In this document: piece by piece, positions 1 to 10,873 of the stretch | Position numbering within the stretch: position 1 is the first letter of the stretch | Layout: every line of letters starts with the position of its first letter | NCBI RefSeq assembly: GCF_003286085.1 | Contig: NW_020825616.1 | Location: forward strand, 1-64,000 | Source: Drosophila persimilis | Taxonomy: Eukaryota; Arthropoda; Insecta; Diptera; Drosophilidae | Reading direction: 5' to 3' | DNA: 64,000 bases | Notes under the pieces: generated by a model | What the model saw: the letters and a program-made list of their open reading frames with translations, nothing else | Database searches by the model: none | What the model was told of the DNA's origin: nothing | Position numbers and translations under genes: made by a program

Positions 1-898
1 GGGGAACATACTAAGTCGGCAATGTCTGTGTATTTATATGAATATATATATATTTCTTAATATATATGAATAATTTTGAAGTGATAGTATTGTATTTTTT
101 ATTAAAATACGAAAAGAAACTATTGTTAAGAGGCACTCTAAAGCAAAAATACCCGATTTGCGGAAAGCGTGGCAGAAAACCTATACATGATGGACAGTTG
201 ATGTCCATCGGTATTGTATACAATATTTGGTTCAGTATTGTATATAATATTATTATATGTTGTCATTATACTCAAAGTAGTGTTAATAGGAGATATTTGT
301 TTTCAAATTGAACTTAATAAAGATAATATAGTGAAACTAAACAAGATATACTATTTAGTATATATCATTTCTGTTTCGAATTATTATCGTGAATTTTTGG
401 AAATGGTCTTATATGATTAAATATTGTATGAGTGCCATTTCAACAATGTACCAGCATATAATCAAAGCGATTTACATGCAAATTCAAATATTGCCAAAAT
501 GTATAAATTCCATTCCACATGAACTCATGTGTTTGGTTTTATTTAATGTATATCACAAAAAACGCATACGAAATTGGATAAATTTTAAATTTGTTGTCAA
601 AATACATAGTTTAAACACAATTAATATTGGTTTAAGCCTATATACGTGTGATAATATATTAAGTGCAAATAAAAAGATATTTTTGAACGAAAAAAAAATG
701 TATATAATAAAATATATATATTTATATAGAGAAAAATGGCGAATGTGAATGCTATATAAAAATGGCCACAATCGTTTAACAAATTCTCATAAACTGTTGA
801 TAAAAAATATTTATTTATTTTTTTTTTTTTATTCAAAAGTATTATTGAGTTGTCAAATATTTACATATGTGAGCGTATGCGCACGAAACGAAAACATT
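1..898 (+). other. End of intergenic spacer plus 5' external transcribed spacer (rDNA unit 1)
   Basis: AT-rich, non-coding stretch running straight into the 18S gene. Its first bases match the start of the spacer repeats at 28,096, 28,363 and 28,629. The whole stretch is nearly identical to about 28,640-29,539 upstream of the second 18S gene. By analogy with fly rDNA it should hold the Pol I gene promoter near 180-225 and then a transcribed leader of about 700 bases. Small open frames here (for example 389-748) are AT-rich chance frames. Exact transcript ends are inferred. Confidence 0.75.
181..224 (+). promoter_or_regulatory. Candidate RNA polymerase I gene promoter with two palindromes
   Basis: The inverted repeat GATGGAC-N7-GTCCATC lies at 189-209 and the perfect palindrome ATTGTATACAAT at 213-224. 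The same block recurs at the same distance upstream of the second 18S gene. In the two complete spacer repeats the equivalent position, after the shared GGCAGAAAACCT, instead carries a TATAGGGAGTGG block, which resembles the TATA-GG-AGTGG core of fly Pol I promoters as I recall it. Promoter function is inferred from position. Confidence 0.35.
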
Positions 899-2112
899 AT
901 TCTGGTTGATCCTGCCAGTAGTTATATGCTTGTCTCAAAGATTAAGCCATGCATGTCTAAGTACACACGAATTAAAAGTGAAACCGCAAAAGGCTCATTA
1001 TATCAGTTATGGTTCCTTAGATCGTTAACAGTTACTTGGATAACTGTGGTAATTCTAGAGCTAATACATGCAATTAAAACACGGACCTTATGGGACGTGT
1101 GCTTTTATTAGGCTAAAACCAAGCGATCGCAAGATCGTTACATTGGTTGAACTCTAGATAACATGCAGATCGTATGGTCTTGTACCGACGACAGATCTTT
1201 CAAATGTCTGCCCTATCAACTTTTGATGGTAGTATCTAGGACTACCATGGTTGCAACGGGTAACGGGGAATCAGGGTTCGATTCCGGAGAGGGAGCCTGA
1301 GAAACGGCTACCACAACTAAGGAAGGCAGCAGGCGCGTAAATTACCCACTCCCAGCTCGGGGAGGTAGTGACGAAAAATAACAATACAGGACTCATATCC
1401 GAGGCCCTGTAATTGGAATGAGTACACTTTAAATCCTTTAACAAGGACCAATTGGAGGGCAAGTCTGGTGCCAGCAGCCGCGGTAATTCCAGCTCCAATA
1501 GCGTATATTAAAGTTGTTGCGGTTAAAACGTTCGTAGTTGAACTTGTGCTTCATACGGGTAGTACAACTTACAATTGTGGTTAGTACTATACCTTTATGT
1601 ATGTAAGCGTATTACCGGTGGAGTTCTTATATATAATTAAGTACTTGTATTTTTTTATATATTCCTCCTATTTAAAAACCTGCATTAGTGCTCTTCATCG
1701 AGTGTTATTGTGGGCCGGTACAATTACTTTGAACAAATTAGAGTGCTTAAAGCAGGCTTCAATAGGCCTGAATATTCTGTGCATGGGATAATGAAATAAG
1801 ACCTCTGTTCTGCTTTCATTGGTTTTCAGATCAAGAGGTAATGATTAATAGAAGCAGTTTGGGGGCATTAGTATTACGACGCGAGAGGTGAAATTCTTGG
1901 ACCGTCGTAAGACTAACTTAAGTGAAAGCATTTGCCAAAATGTTTTCATTAATCAAGAACGAAAGTTAGAGGTTCGAAGGCGATCAGATACCGCCCTAGT
2001 TCTAACCATAAACGATGCCAGCTAGCAATTGGGTGTAGCTACTTTTATGGCTCTCTCAGTCGCTTCCCGGGAAACCAAAGCTTTTGGGCTCCGGGGGAAG
2101 TATGGTTGCAAA

Positions 2113-2161
<49 letters not shown>

Positions 2162-2274
2162 GCGGCTTAATTTGACTCAACACAGGAAAACTTACCAGGT
2201 CCGCACCTAAGTGTGTAAGACAGATTGATAGCTCTTTCTCGAATCTATGGGTGGTGGTGCATGGCCGTTCTTAG
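899..2274 (+). rRNA. 18S: 18S rRNA, 3'-truncated (unit 1)
   Basis: Starts with the conserved ATTCTGGTTGATCCTGCCAG and includes universal blocks such as GTGCCAGCAGCCGCGGTAA (about 1469) and the GAATTGACGGAAGGGCACCACC region (about 2129). It is continuous to CCGTTCTTAG at 2274, where homology to 18S stops and ITS2-like sequence begins. About 600 bases of 18S are missing, including the decoding-site 3' end, together with all of ITS1, 5.8S and 2S. It cannot yield a functional small-subunit rRNA. The second copy (29,540-31,327) contains the missing 3' part. Confidence 0.95.
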
Positions 2275-2582
2275 GAAACGCATTATCTCTCATTGTTGTA
2301 TATATTTGTGTGAGAACAACGAAGAAAAATATATATTTTTTTGTCCTTTTTGAATCAAATAATACTGAGGAATGTCTAGCATAAAAAAATAATTAAAGTT
2401 TTTTCATCCAGAATTGCCTCTTATTAATGTTTCGAAAGGAAATTTTGTTGTAAATATAAATATTTAATATTCTTCTTGATATTCGTTATAAAATACGAAT
2501 ATTATAATGATTTCATTATGAGAACGCTCTATATATAATAATATAGTGTAATTATCATTATAAATTTTAATATACGTATATA
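2275..2582 (+). other. ITS2 remnant
   Basis: AT-rich spacer between the broken 18S and the 28S start. From 2356 to 2582 it matches 31,991-32,217 of unit 2, which lies between the 5.8S fragment and the 28S. The extra 2275-2355 is probably more upstream ITS2 that unit 2 has lost. Confidence 0.7.
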
Positions 2583-2859
2583 CAACCTCAACTCATATGG
2601 GACTACCCCCTGAATTTAAGCATATTAATTAGGGGAGGAAAAGAAACTAACCAGGATTTTCTTAGTAGCGGCGAGCGAAAAGAAATCAGTTCAGCACTAA
2701 GTCACTTTGTCTATATGGCAAACGTGAGATGCAGTGTATGGAGCGTCAATATTCTAGTATGAGAAATTAACGATTTAAGTCCTTCTTAAATGAGGCCATT
2801 TACCCATAGAGGGTGCCAGGCCCGTATAACGTTAATGATTACTAGATGATGTTTCCAAA

Positions 2860-2894
<35 letters not shown>

Positions 2895-3349
2895 TGGTAA
2901 ACTCCATCTAAAACTAAATATAACCATGAGACCGATAGTAAACAAGTACCGTGAGGGAAAGTTGAAAAGAACTCTGAATAGACAGTTAAACAGTACGTGA
3001 AACTGCTTAGAGGTTAAGCCCGATTAACCTGAATATCCGTTATGGAAAATTCATCATTAAAGTTGTAATATTTTAACAATATTATAATAATAGTGTGCAT
3101 TTTTTCCATATAAGGACATTGTAATCTATTAGCATATAACAAATTTATCATAAAATATGACTTATAGTTTATTCAAATTATTATGCTTGCATTTTAACAT
3201 AGAATAAATGTCATTAATTTGATAAAGTGTTGATAAATTAAAATTAATACAGTGCGTTAATTTTTCGAAATTATATAATGGCATAATTATCATTGATTTT
3301 TGTGTTTATTATATGCATTTGTATGATTAACAATGCGAAAGATTCAGGA

Positions 3350-3383
<34 letters not shown>

Positions 3384-3598
3384 GAGTCTAACATATGTGC
3401 AAGTTATTGGGAGATAAACCTAATAGCGTAATTAACTTGACTAATAATGGGATTAGTTTTTTAACTATTTATAGATAATTAACACAATCCCGGGGCGTTC
3501 TATATAGTTATGTATAATAATATTTATATTATTTATGCCTCTAACTGGAACGTACCTTGAGCATATATGCTGTGACCCGAAAGATGGTGAACTATACT

Positions 3599-3632
<34 letters not shown>

Positions 3633-3677
3633 AGACCGAAACAGTTCTGACGTGCAAATCGATTGTCAGAATTGAGT

Positions 3678-3719
<42 letters not shown>

Positions 3720-3771
3720 TTCCGAAGTTTCCCTCAGGATAGCTGGTGCATTTTAATGTTATATAAAATAA

Positions 3772-3807
<36 letters not shown>

Positions 3808-3929
3808 GTCGAAACGATCTTAACCTATTCTCAAACTTTAAATGGGTAAGAACCGTATCTTTCTTGATATGAAGTTTAAGGTTATGATATAATGTGCCCA
3901 GTGGGCCACCTTTGGTAAGCAGAACTGGC

Positions 3930-3960
<31 letters not shown>

Positions 3961-4043
3961 TGCCCAAATTAACAACTCATGCAGAAACCATGAAAGGCGT
4001 TGGTTGCTTAAAACAGCAGGACGGTGATCATGGAAGTCGAAAT

Positions 4044-4081
<38 letters not shown>

Positions 4082-4974
4082 CTAGCCCTTAAAATGGATG
4101 GCGCTTAAGTTGTATACCTATTCATTACCGCTAAAGTAGATGATTTATATTACTTGTGATATAAATTTTGAAACTTTAGTGAGTAGGAAGGTACAATGGT
4201 ATGCGTAGAAGTGTTTGGCGTAAGCCTTCATGGAGCTGCCATTGGCACAGATCTTGGTGGTAGTAGCAAATAATCGAATGAGACCTTGGAGGACTGAAGT
4301 GGAGAAGGGTTTCGTGTGAACAGTGGTTGATCACGAGTTAGTCGGTCCTAAGTTCAAGGCGAAAGCCGAAAATTTTCAAGTACAAAATCAGTGAGTAATA
4401 TTGTCAAATCTTTTATGATTTTTAAATACTTGAATAATTTTGAACGAAAGGGAATACGGTTCCAATTCCGTAACCTGTTGAGTATCCGTTTGTTATTAAA
4501 TATGGGCCTCGTGCTCATAGATGGTAGATGGGCTAGAAGAGCATGACATATACTGTTGTGTCGATATGTCTCCTCGGACCTTGAAAATTTATGGTGGGGA
4601 CACGCAAACTTCTCAACAGGCCGTACCAATATCCGCAGCTGGTCTCCAAGGTGAAGAGTCTCTAGTCGATAGAATAATGTAGGTAAGGGAAGTCGGCAAA
4701 TTAGATCCGTAACTTCGGGATAAGGATTGGCTCTGAAGATTGAGATAGTCGGGCTTGATTGGGAAACGATAACACGGTTTATGTGCTCGTTCTGGGTAAA
4801 TAGAGTTTCTATCATTTATGGTAGTTACTTGTTCCCCGGATAGTTTAGTTACGTAGCCAATTGTGGAACTTTCTTGCTAAAATTTTTAAGAATACTAATT
4901 GGGTTAAACCAGTTAGTTCTTATTAATTATAACGATTATCAATTAACAATCAATTCAGAACTGGCACGGACTTG

Positions 4975-5016
<42 letters not shown>

Positions 5017-5027
5017 CTAGCGGGTGT

Positions 5028-5066
<39 letters not shown>

Positions 5067-5083
5067 AGTGAAGAAATTCAAGC
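2583..5083 (+). rRNA. 28S: 28S rRNA 5' part (unit 1), with an internal deletion
   Basis: Begins CAACCTCAACTCATATGGG, the fly 28S start, and runs to AAGAAATTCAAG just before the R2 site. An AT-rich stretch at about 4381-4430 corresponds to the hidden break that splits insect 28S into alpha and beta halves. Compared with unit 2, about 100 bases are missing at 4518, after GTGCTCAT; unit 2 retains them at about 34,153-34,254. That segment is conserved 28S core, so this copy is defective. The gene resumes at 5435 after an R2 fragment and again at 25,781 after the R1 array. Confidence 0.93.
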
Positions 5084-5434
5084 ATTAGAAGATTGATAGC
5101 AAAGGGTCTCATCTCATCCGGTGACAGCAATGTCATCAGCGCCAGAGTGGTAACAGGCGGACTATATTGCTTCAGACAGTTCATTTATCTCGCAGGTTAC
5201 ACTCGAGATTGGACTTAGCCTATACACTATGTTGGAGAGAAGACGCTTGCTACCTAGGCATAATGTGAAATTAGGTATATACATCGTGGTTGTAAAACTT
5301 GAGGTGGGTTTTTAGTACGTATGCGTGATTACTTCGTTATAATGAATCGTGCATGCTAGTGGGGTTTGGCCTCCACTAGTATCTTTGAAGATTTTCCTTC
5401 CTCAGCGATCAAAAAAAAAAAAAAAAAAAAAAAA
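5084..5434 (+). mobile_element. R2: R2 non-LTR retrotransposon, 3' UTR fragment with poly(A)
   Basis: About 327 bases of non-rRNA sequence end in GCGATC followed by 24 A residues (5411-5434), directly before TAGCCGAATGCCTCG, the 28S sequence just downstream of the R2 cleavage site. R2 copies initiate at their 3' end at this site, so this is a severely 5'-truncated insertion containing only 3' UTR. The usual upstream 28S segment of about 43 bases (starting TAAGCGCGGG and ending CTCTTAAGG) is absent, consistent with a target deletion at the 5' junction. Assignment to R2 rests on exact site, orientation and tail; family identity of the UTR is from memory. Confidence 0.85.
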
Positions 5435-5440
5435 TAGCCG

Positions 5441-5491
<51 letters not shown>

Positions 5492-5508
5492 TACTGTCCC
5501 TATCTACT
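5435..5508 (+). rRNA. 28S: 28S segment between the R2 and R1 insertion sites
   Basis: Seventy-four bases of conserved 28S, from TAGCCGAATGCCTCG to TGTCCCTATCTACT. This is the known spacing between the R2 and R1 sites. One base differs from the expected TAGCCAAATG. The last 14 bases are the left R1 target-site duplication. Confidence 0.93.
5495..5508 (+). repeat. R1 target-site duplication, left edge of the A-A-B-A array
   Basis: TGTCCCTATCTACT, the 14-bp 28S sequence duplicated on R1 insertion. The matching right copy is at 25,767-25,780. Confidence 0.92.
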
Positions 5509-5900
5509 CAGTTGCTTTTTGACTGCCACTCGAAGCAGACGTGTTTTTCAAGCGGTCCGCTATACCGTCGTTCGAGTAAAGTAAAAAGTGATTTTTCCAA
5601 GTGGAAAATATATCAAAACTTCCGCGAGATCACGCGCTGTTCGCGAGTGAAATCGGGTGTTAGTTTGGTGAAAAAACAGAGCAGATATTTGCAAATTAAT
5701 ATTTGCAAAATAAACGCTAAAAACAACCACGTGCGGAACCCTAGTTCGTAAACAAGTGCGAATAGTTCGACAACAAGTCGGAATAGTTCGACAGCACGCT
5801 CGAGTTCGAAGCTTTGGTTCGAAGCTTTGGCTCGAGTTCGGAGCGTTCGGTTCGTGTATCCGCTGAGACTTTGGTTCGAGTCTCCACTAAGTGCCGGGCA

Positions 5901-7288
5901 ATGGAAATAGAGACGGAGGCCGACGCCAGCCACACTAGCCTGGCTAGTGTAGGGGCGAGCTCGTCGTCGAGCGTTCCCGCCCGCAGGCGGGGTCGGCCGA
6001 AGTCCTCAGCCGCCAAACAGGGAGCCAAGAAGATCGGGCTTGGGATTGGGCTAGCTGGAGAGCGGCCGATCCCAGCCGAGAGATCGCCGCCAACATCGCT
6101 CCCCTTTGAGCAGGCTCCATGCACCTCTGCCGCTGCCGCTGCCACCACCGCTGCCAGTACTTCTGCCGCCGCTGCCACCACCGCTGCCGCCACCGCTGCC
6201 GCCACCGCTGCCACCACCGCTGACACATGCCCGGCAACTGGCATTGTCGCGGCAGGCTACTCGGCCATCATCGCAGAAATGTCTGCGATAAGGATGGCGG
6301 TGAGCGAGGCTGTCCTTAAGGGGCTGATGCCGCCCGAAGCCTCAATGGAAATCCTCGTCGCGACCAACCGGTACGACGAGTTGGTCATGGCCCTGGCTGG
6401 GGAAAAGGTGCGCCTGGAGGAGAGGGCAAGGATGCCGCCTCCACCGAGACCCGCTGCTGCTGCCCACACGGGCACCACTGCCGTCACAACCGCTGCGTAT
6501 GCGACAGCCTTCCCAGGCCTGCCCGCACCGAGCGCCGTCGCTGCACCGATCCCAAAGCCTAGGGATACCTGGTCTGCTCTAATAAAGAGCAAAAACCCGG
6601 AGGAGACCAGCAAGGAGCTTGTGGAGAGAGTTAAGAAGACCGTGGTGCCGACTCTTGGAGTCCGCGTCCACGAGGTTCGCGAACTGAAGAGCGGAGGAGC
6701 GATTATTCGCACCCCTTCAGTGAGCGAACTGAGGAAGGTAGTGGCCAGCAGCAAGTTCACCGAAGCAGGATTGGAGGTCAAGAAGTGGCCGGAGACCAAG
6801 CCTCAGGTCGTGGTGTATGACGTGGACACGTCCATAACACCGGAAGAGTTCATGGAGGAGCTCTTCACAAAGAACCTGGAGGAGACCATGACTGCCGCGG
6901 AGTTCGAAAGTCGGTTCACCTGGGCAGTAAACCCTGGTCGGTCACCGACGGCGCCACGATCAACGTGACGCTAGAGGTCGACGCAAAGGCACAGGAGGCG
7001 TTGCGCGAATGCGTATACATCAAGTGGTTTAGATGCCGCTGCCGCTCCTTGGTCAGAACATACGCCTGCCACAGATGTGCAGGCTTCGACCACAAGGTGT
7101 CGCAATGTCGCCTAAAGGAGAACGTGTGCCACCGGTGTGGACAGAACGGCCACAACGTTGCACGGTGTCCCAACCCCGTGGACTGCCGCAACTGCCGCTT
7201 CAAGGGGTACCCTGCAGCACATTCCATGCTGTCAGCGGCGTGCCCGATCTACGGAGCGGTACTGGCGAGGGTGCAAGCTAGACATTAA
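5901..7288 (+). pseudogene. R1-A1 ORF1 (gag-like nucleic-acid-binding protein), one frameshift
   Basis: ORF1 makes the RNA-binding coat-like protein of R1. I chose the ATG at 5901 because it is conserved in all three full A copies; the open frame upstream has no other ATG. The first ~110 residues are rich in Ala, Thr, Ser and Pro and include a basic RRRGRP patch and an Ala/Thr tract (about 6120-6230). A conserved central domain follows, then three CCHC zinc knuckles near residues 385-455 (CHRC..., CHRCGQNGH..., CRNCRFKG...). A one-base deletion near 6905 (GAGTTCGAAAGTCGG versus GAGTTTAAAAAGTCGG in copy A3) shifts the frame before the knuckles. The stop overlaps the ORF2 start as TAATG. Confidence 0.9.
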
Positions 7289-10200
7289 TGTTTAGCTTCA
7301 TCCAAGCTAATTGTGGCCGTGGCCGAGCGGCTGTGATGGAACTCGGAGCCATCATGCGCAGCTCTGGCCGTCAGTTCGCACTGGTCCAGGAGCCGTACGT
7401 CGATGGAGCAGGGCGGATTACCGGCCTTCCTTCTGGAATGCGAGTTTTCAGGACCGCCGAGGAAAAGCTGCTATCATCGTCGACGAGCCGGACGCCATCT
7501 GCATGCCAATGGAGACCCTTACCACGGATTTTGGAGTATGCGTCAGAGTTACGGGAAGATTCGGCTCAATCTTCCTATGCTCCGTGTACTGCCAATTCGA
7601 CACCGACTTGGCGCCGTACCTCAGGTACTTAGATGCGGTGCTGCTGCTGGGCAGCCGCACTCCTGTCATCTTTGGGCTCGACGCGAACGCAGTATCCCCA
7701 GCGTGGTTTAGCAAGCTCTCCGGACACAATCGGGGGCAAGCTAACTATGCACGGGGTGAGCTGCTGTCTGAGTGGATAACCGAGATGAGAGCCGGCGTGC
7801 TCAATGAAGCCAGTCGGGTGTTTACATTCGATAACCGTAGAGGCCAAAGCGATATCGATGTGACAATCGTCAACCAAGCTGCGACTATGTGGGCCACATA
7901 CGATTGGGAAGTGAAGGAATGGGACACCAGCGATCACAACATGATCCATGTTGTGGTGACGACTGACCCGAACGACACAGTTGAGCCCATTGCTCCTGTG
8001 CCGTCATGGAAGCTTTCCAATGCGCGCTGGCGATTGTTCGAGGAGGAAGTGGTAAGGGAGATTCCCGAATTACCGGAAGACATCGCCGAATCGCCGTTGG
8101 ACAACCAAGTGTCTGCACTGCGCTCTGTATTGCACAGTGTGTGCGACAGAGTGCTGGGACGCAGCACACCGAAAGCCGCGAGAAAAGAAGTTTGGTGGAC
8201 TGCCGAACTACACTCCAAACGCCGAGAGGTCAGGAGACTGAGGCGAAGGCTCCAGGACGCTCGTCGGCATGAGACCGACGCAGCAGAGGAACTTGTGCTC
8301 GCGTTGAGGATCTCCTCAGCGCAGTACAAGAATCTCATCCTGAGATCGAAGGAAGACAACTGGCGACGCTTCGTGGGAGAGAATAGAGATGATCCATGGG
8401 GGCACGTCTACAGGATTTGCCGAGGCCGCAAAAAGAGCACGGAGATTGGATGCCTTCGAACGGATGGTAGGCTGGTCGCAACATGGCGCGACTGTGCGGG
8501 TGTGCTCCTTCGCAACTTCTTTCCTGTTGCGGAGACGAATGCACACATTGCCATCCCGATCGAGGCTCCACCGGCCCTCGAAGCTTTCGAGGTTGATGCA
8601 TGCGTCGCCAGGTTGAAGAGCAGACGCTCTCCCGGCATGGACGGCATCACAGGTGCCATTTGCCAGGCATTGTGGCGTGCCATCCCTCAGCACATGACAG
8701 CGATGTATTCCCGCTGCCTGGAGACAGGGTATTTCCCAACGGAATGGAAGCATCCAAGGGTGGTTCCACTCCTGAAGGGACCCGATAAGGACCGGATCGA
8801 TCCTACCTCATATCGGGGTATCTGTCTGTTGCCAGTGCTGGGCAAAGTGCTTGAGGGCATCATGGTGAATCGTCTGAAGGACACCATTCCGGATGGCTGC
8901 AGATGGCAATTTGGCTTTCGCCAAGGACGTTGTGTGGAGGATGCTTGGAAACACGTCGTGAGTACTGTTTCGGCCAGCCGGTCGAAATACGTGCTCGGAG
9001 TCTTCGTGGATTTCAAGGGAGCCTTCGACAACGTTGAGTGGAATGCTGCACTACGCCGCCTCCTTGAGCTGGGATGCCGAGAAGCAAGCTTGTGGCGAAG
9101 TTTCTTCTCCGGCCGGAGTGCGAGCATCGTCAGTAGACATGGAGTAGCCACTGTTCCGGTGACAAGAGGTTGCCCGCAGGGGTCCATAAGTGGTCCATTT
9201 ATATGGAACATCTTAATGGACGTGTTGCTCCAGCGCTTAGAGCCCCTTGGTGCGCTCAGCGCGTATGCTGACGACTTGCTCCTCCTCATCGAAGGGAATG
9301 CCCGATCAGAGCTCGAACAAAAAGGAGGTGAGTTAATGTCCATCGTAGGCGCTTGGGGAGTTGAAGTCGGCGTTGCCGTTTCAACTAGCAAGACGGCGAT
9401 CATGCTGCACAATGGCATACTTAGACTGCCGCCAGGTACGGTGCGGAAGCCTGCCATATAAGCGCAAGTATCGGTACCTAGGCATCACGGTCGGCGAGCG
9501 GTTGAGTTTTCTCCCGCACATTACGGGCTTGCGTGATAAGCTGACCGGAGTCGTAGGGGCATTGTCGCGCGTACTGCGGGTCGACTGGGGACTCAGTCCC
9601 CGCGCAAAGCGGACAATATATGCCGGACTCATGGTGGCCTGTGCACTATTTGGGGCCTCGGTTTGGTCTGTCGTGACGACGACGCAAGTGGTTGTCAGGA
9701 GGCATCTGCTTGCGTGCCAAAGGATCGTCCTGATTGGATGCCTACCGGTATGCCGAACAGTGTCCACCATGGCGCTGCAAGTACTAGCTGGAGCCCCCCC
9801 GTTTGATCTGGTTGCCAGACGCCTGGCAATCAGCTTCAAACTAAAGCGTGACTACCCGCTGGAGGAGAGCGATTGGCTGTACGGCGAAGATTTGGCAAAT
9901 CTTAGCTGGAAGCAGAAGATGGCGCGACTAGACGAAGACCTGTTGTGCGAGTGGCAACGCAGATGGGATGATGGTGACTCCCCAGGACGGGTGACGCACC
10001 GCTTCATCCCGAACGCAGGCTTCGTCTACAGCGAACGAAGGTTTGGCTTCACGCTGCGCGCTGGGTTCCTGCTGACGAGCCACGGATCGCTCAATGCATT
10101 TCTGCATGGAAGAAGCCTTAGCGACACGCCAGCATGTCTATGCGGCGCAGAACGCGAGGATTGGCAGCACTTCCTATGTGCTTGTCCCCTCTATACAGAC

Positions 10201-10395
10201 TTGCGAGACCTCGATGGACTTGGAGTGCAGTACACGGATGGCGACTGGACCTTCTCCGATGTGACGGCTTCTCAGGAGAGAATGCGGACTCTCGACAGGT
10301 TCGCCGGACTGGCGTTCTCCAGGCGACAGCAGCTGCTGAATGCGCAAGCGGCGCACGGGCTGGGTGGATTCCCTATCCAGGCCGGTCGGGGCTAA
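7288..10395 (+). pseudogene. R1-A1 ORF2 (endonuclease-reverse transcriptase), two frame disruptions
   Basis: ORF2 carries out target-primed reverse transcription at the 28S gene. Expected length is about 1035 residues. The AP-endonuclease-like N-terminus shows QANCGRG, QEPYVDG, GLDANA, SDIDVT and TSDHNM motifs. The reverse transcriptase shows SPGMDGITG, VFVDFKGAFD, RGCPQGSISGP and the catalytic SAYADDLLLL. The C-terminus has the Cys/His motif CLCGAEREDWQHFLCACP. The frame shifts near 7452 (early endonuclease) and at about 9415-9450, where a short segment downstream of the RT core is altered and shortened (copies A2/A3 keep the RRPPVVRFAGA region). The protein would not be made intact. Start ATG overlaps the ORF1 stop. 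Confidence 0.92.
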
Positions 10396-10860
10396 AAGGG
10401 AGGATCGAGCTGAGTCTTTAAGATCGGTACCACGGGTTGTGCAGTTCCAAGGCTGCACATTGAGGTCGGCCCCCTAGTGGGAGTATCGTGGTGGCTGTGG
10501 TTGATACCCAAACGTTACGCGGGGAGAGCCGCTAGGCTCCTCGTGGAGTTGCGCTCTCAACCGGGTGCCGAGACCCATAGATCGGAAGACGTGTTAGATA
10601 CACCTCGCCCCTCACCAAGGGGGATTGTATGCCCGACCAGGATACTTTCAATTGGTACCAGAAGAGTCGCTATGTACATAGCTATAGCTTCTTTTTCCTC
10701 TTCTCTTCCTGCGTATGTAGCGGTGGTGCGTGATGGCGTGATATATGTAAATATATCGCACTAATCGAGGCTAAGCTGCAAATAAACATTAGACGCCGTG
10801 GTTGAAATCCCTCCCTGAGGAACCGCCACGTAAAATAAAGCTGAGAGATCAGATTCATTC
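10396..10860 (+). other. R1-A1 3' UTR
   Basis: Non-coding tail with blocks also found in the R1-B1 3' UTR (20,742-21,243): GGTACCACGGG, GTGGTGG-TGTGGTT, GTGGAGTTGCG and CCCA-AGATC. Conservation between divergent families suggests a structured RNA recognised by the element's own reverse transcriptase. It ends AGATTCATTC with no A tail. Confidence 0.75.
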
Positions 10861-10873
10861 TGTCCCTATCTAC
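10861..10873 (+). repeat. R1 target-site sequence between A1 and A2
   Basis: TGTCCCTATCTAC, the 28S TSD lacking its last T, between two head-to-tail R1 copies. It shows that the second element sits at an R1 site created by the first. Confidence 0.88.

Larger units (their letters stand above)
5509..10860 (+). mobile_element. R1: R1 retrotransposon, family A copy 1 (R1-A1), full length
   Basis: A 5352-base element with 5' UTR (5509-5900), ORF1, ORF2 and 3' UTR (10,396-10,860). It starts CAGTTGCTTTTTGACTGCC right after the 28S TSD and ends ...AGATTCATTC before another TSD copy, with no poly(A) tail, as usual for R1. Length agrees with known Drosophila R1 (about 5.3 kb). It is the best preserved A copy in the window: its lesions are small indels rather than large deletions. 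Confidence 0.93.

Noticed and set aside
389-748. Small open frames in the ETS and ITS
   Set aside because: AT-rich spacer with no coding signature; frames are not maintained between unit 1 and unit 2.
4354-4815. 153-codon minus-strand frame in 28S (also 34,228-34,551)
   Set aside because: Lies wholly inside conserved 28S rRNA; recurs only because the rRNA recurs.
5411-5434. A24 run as an assembly gap or poly(A) of a gene
   Set aside because: It ends exactly at the R2 cleavage site in 28S, which fits an R2 3' tail.
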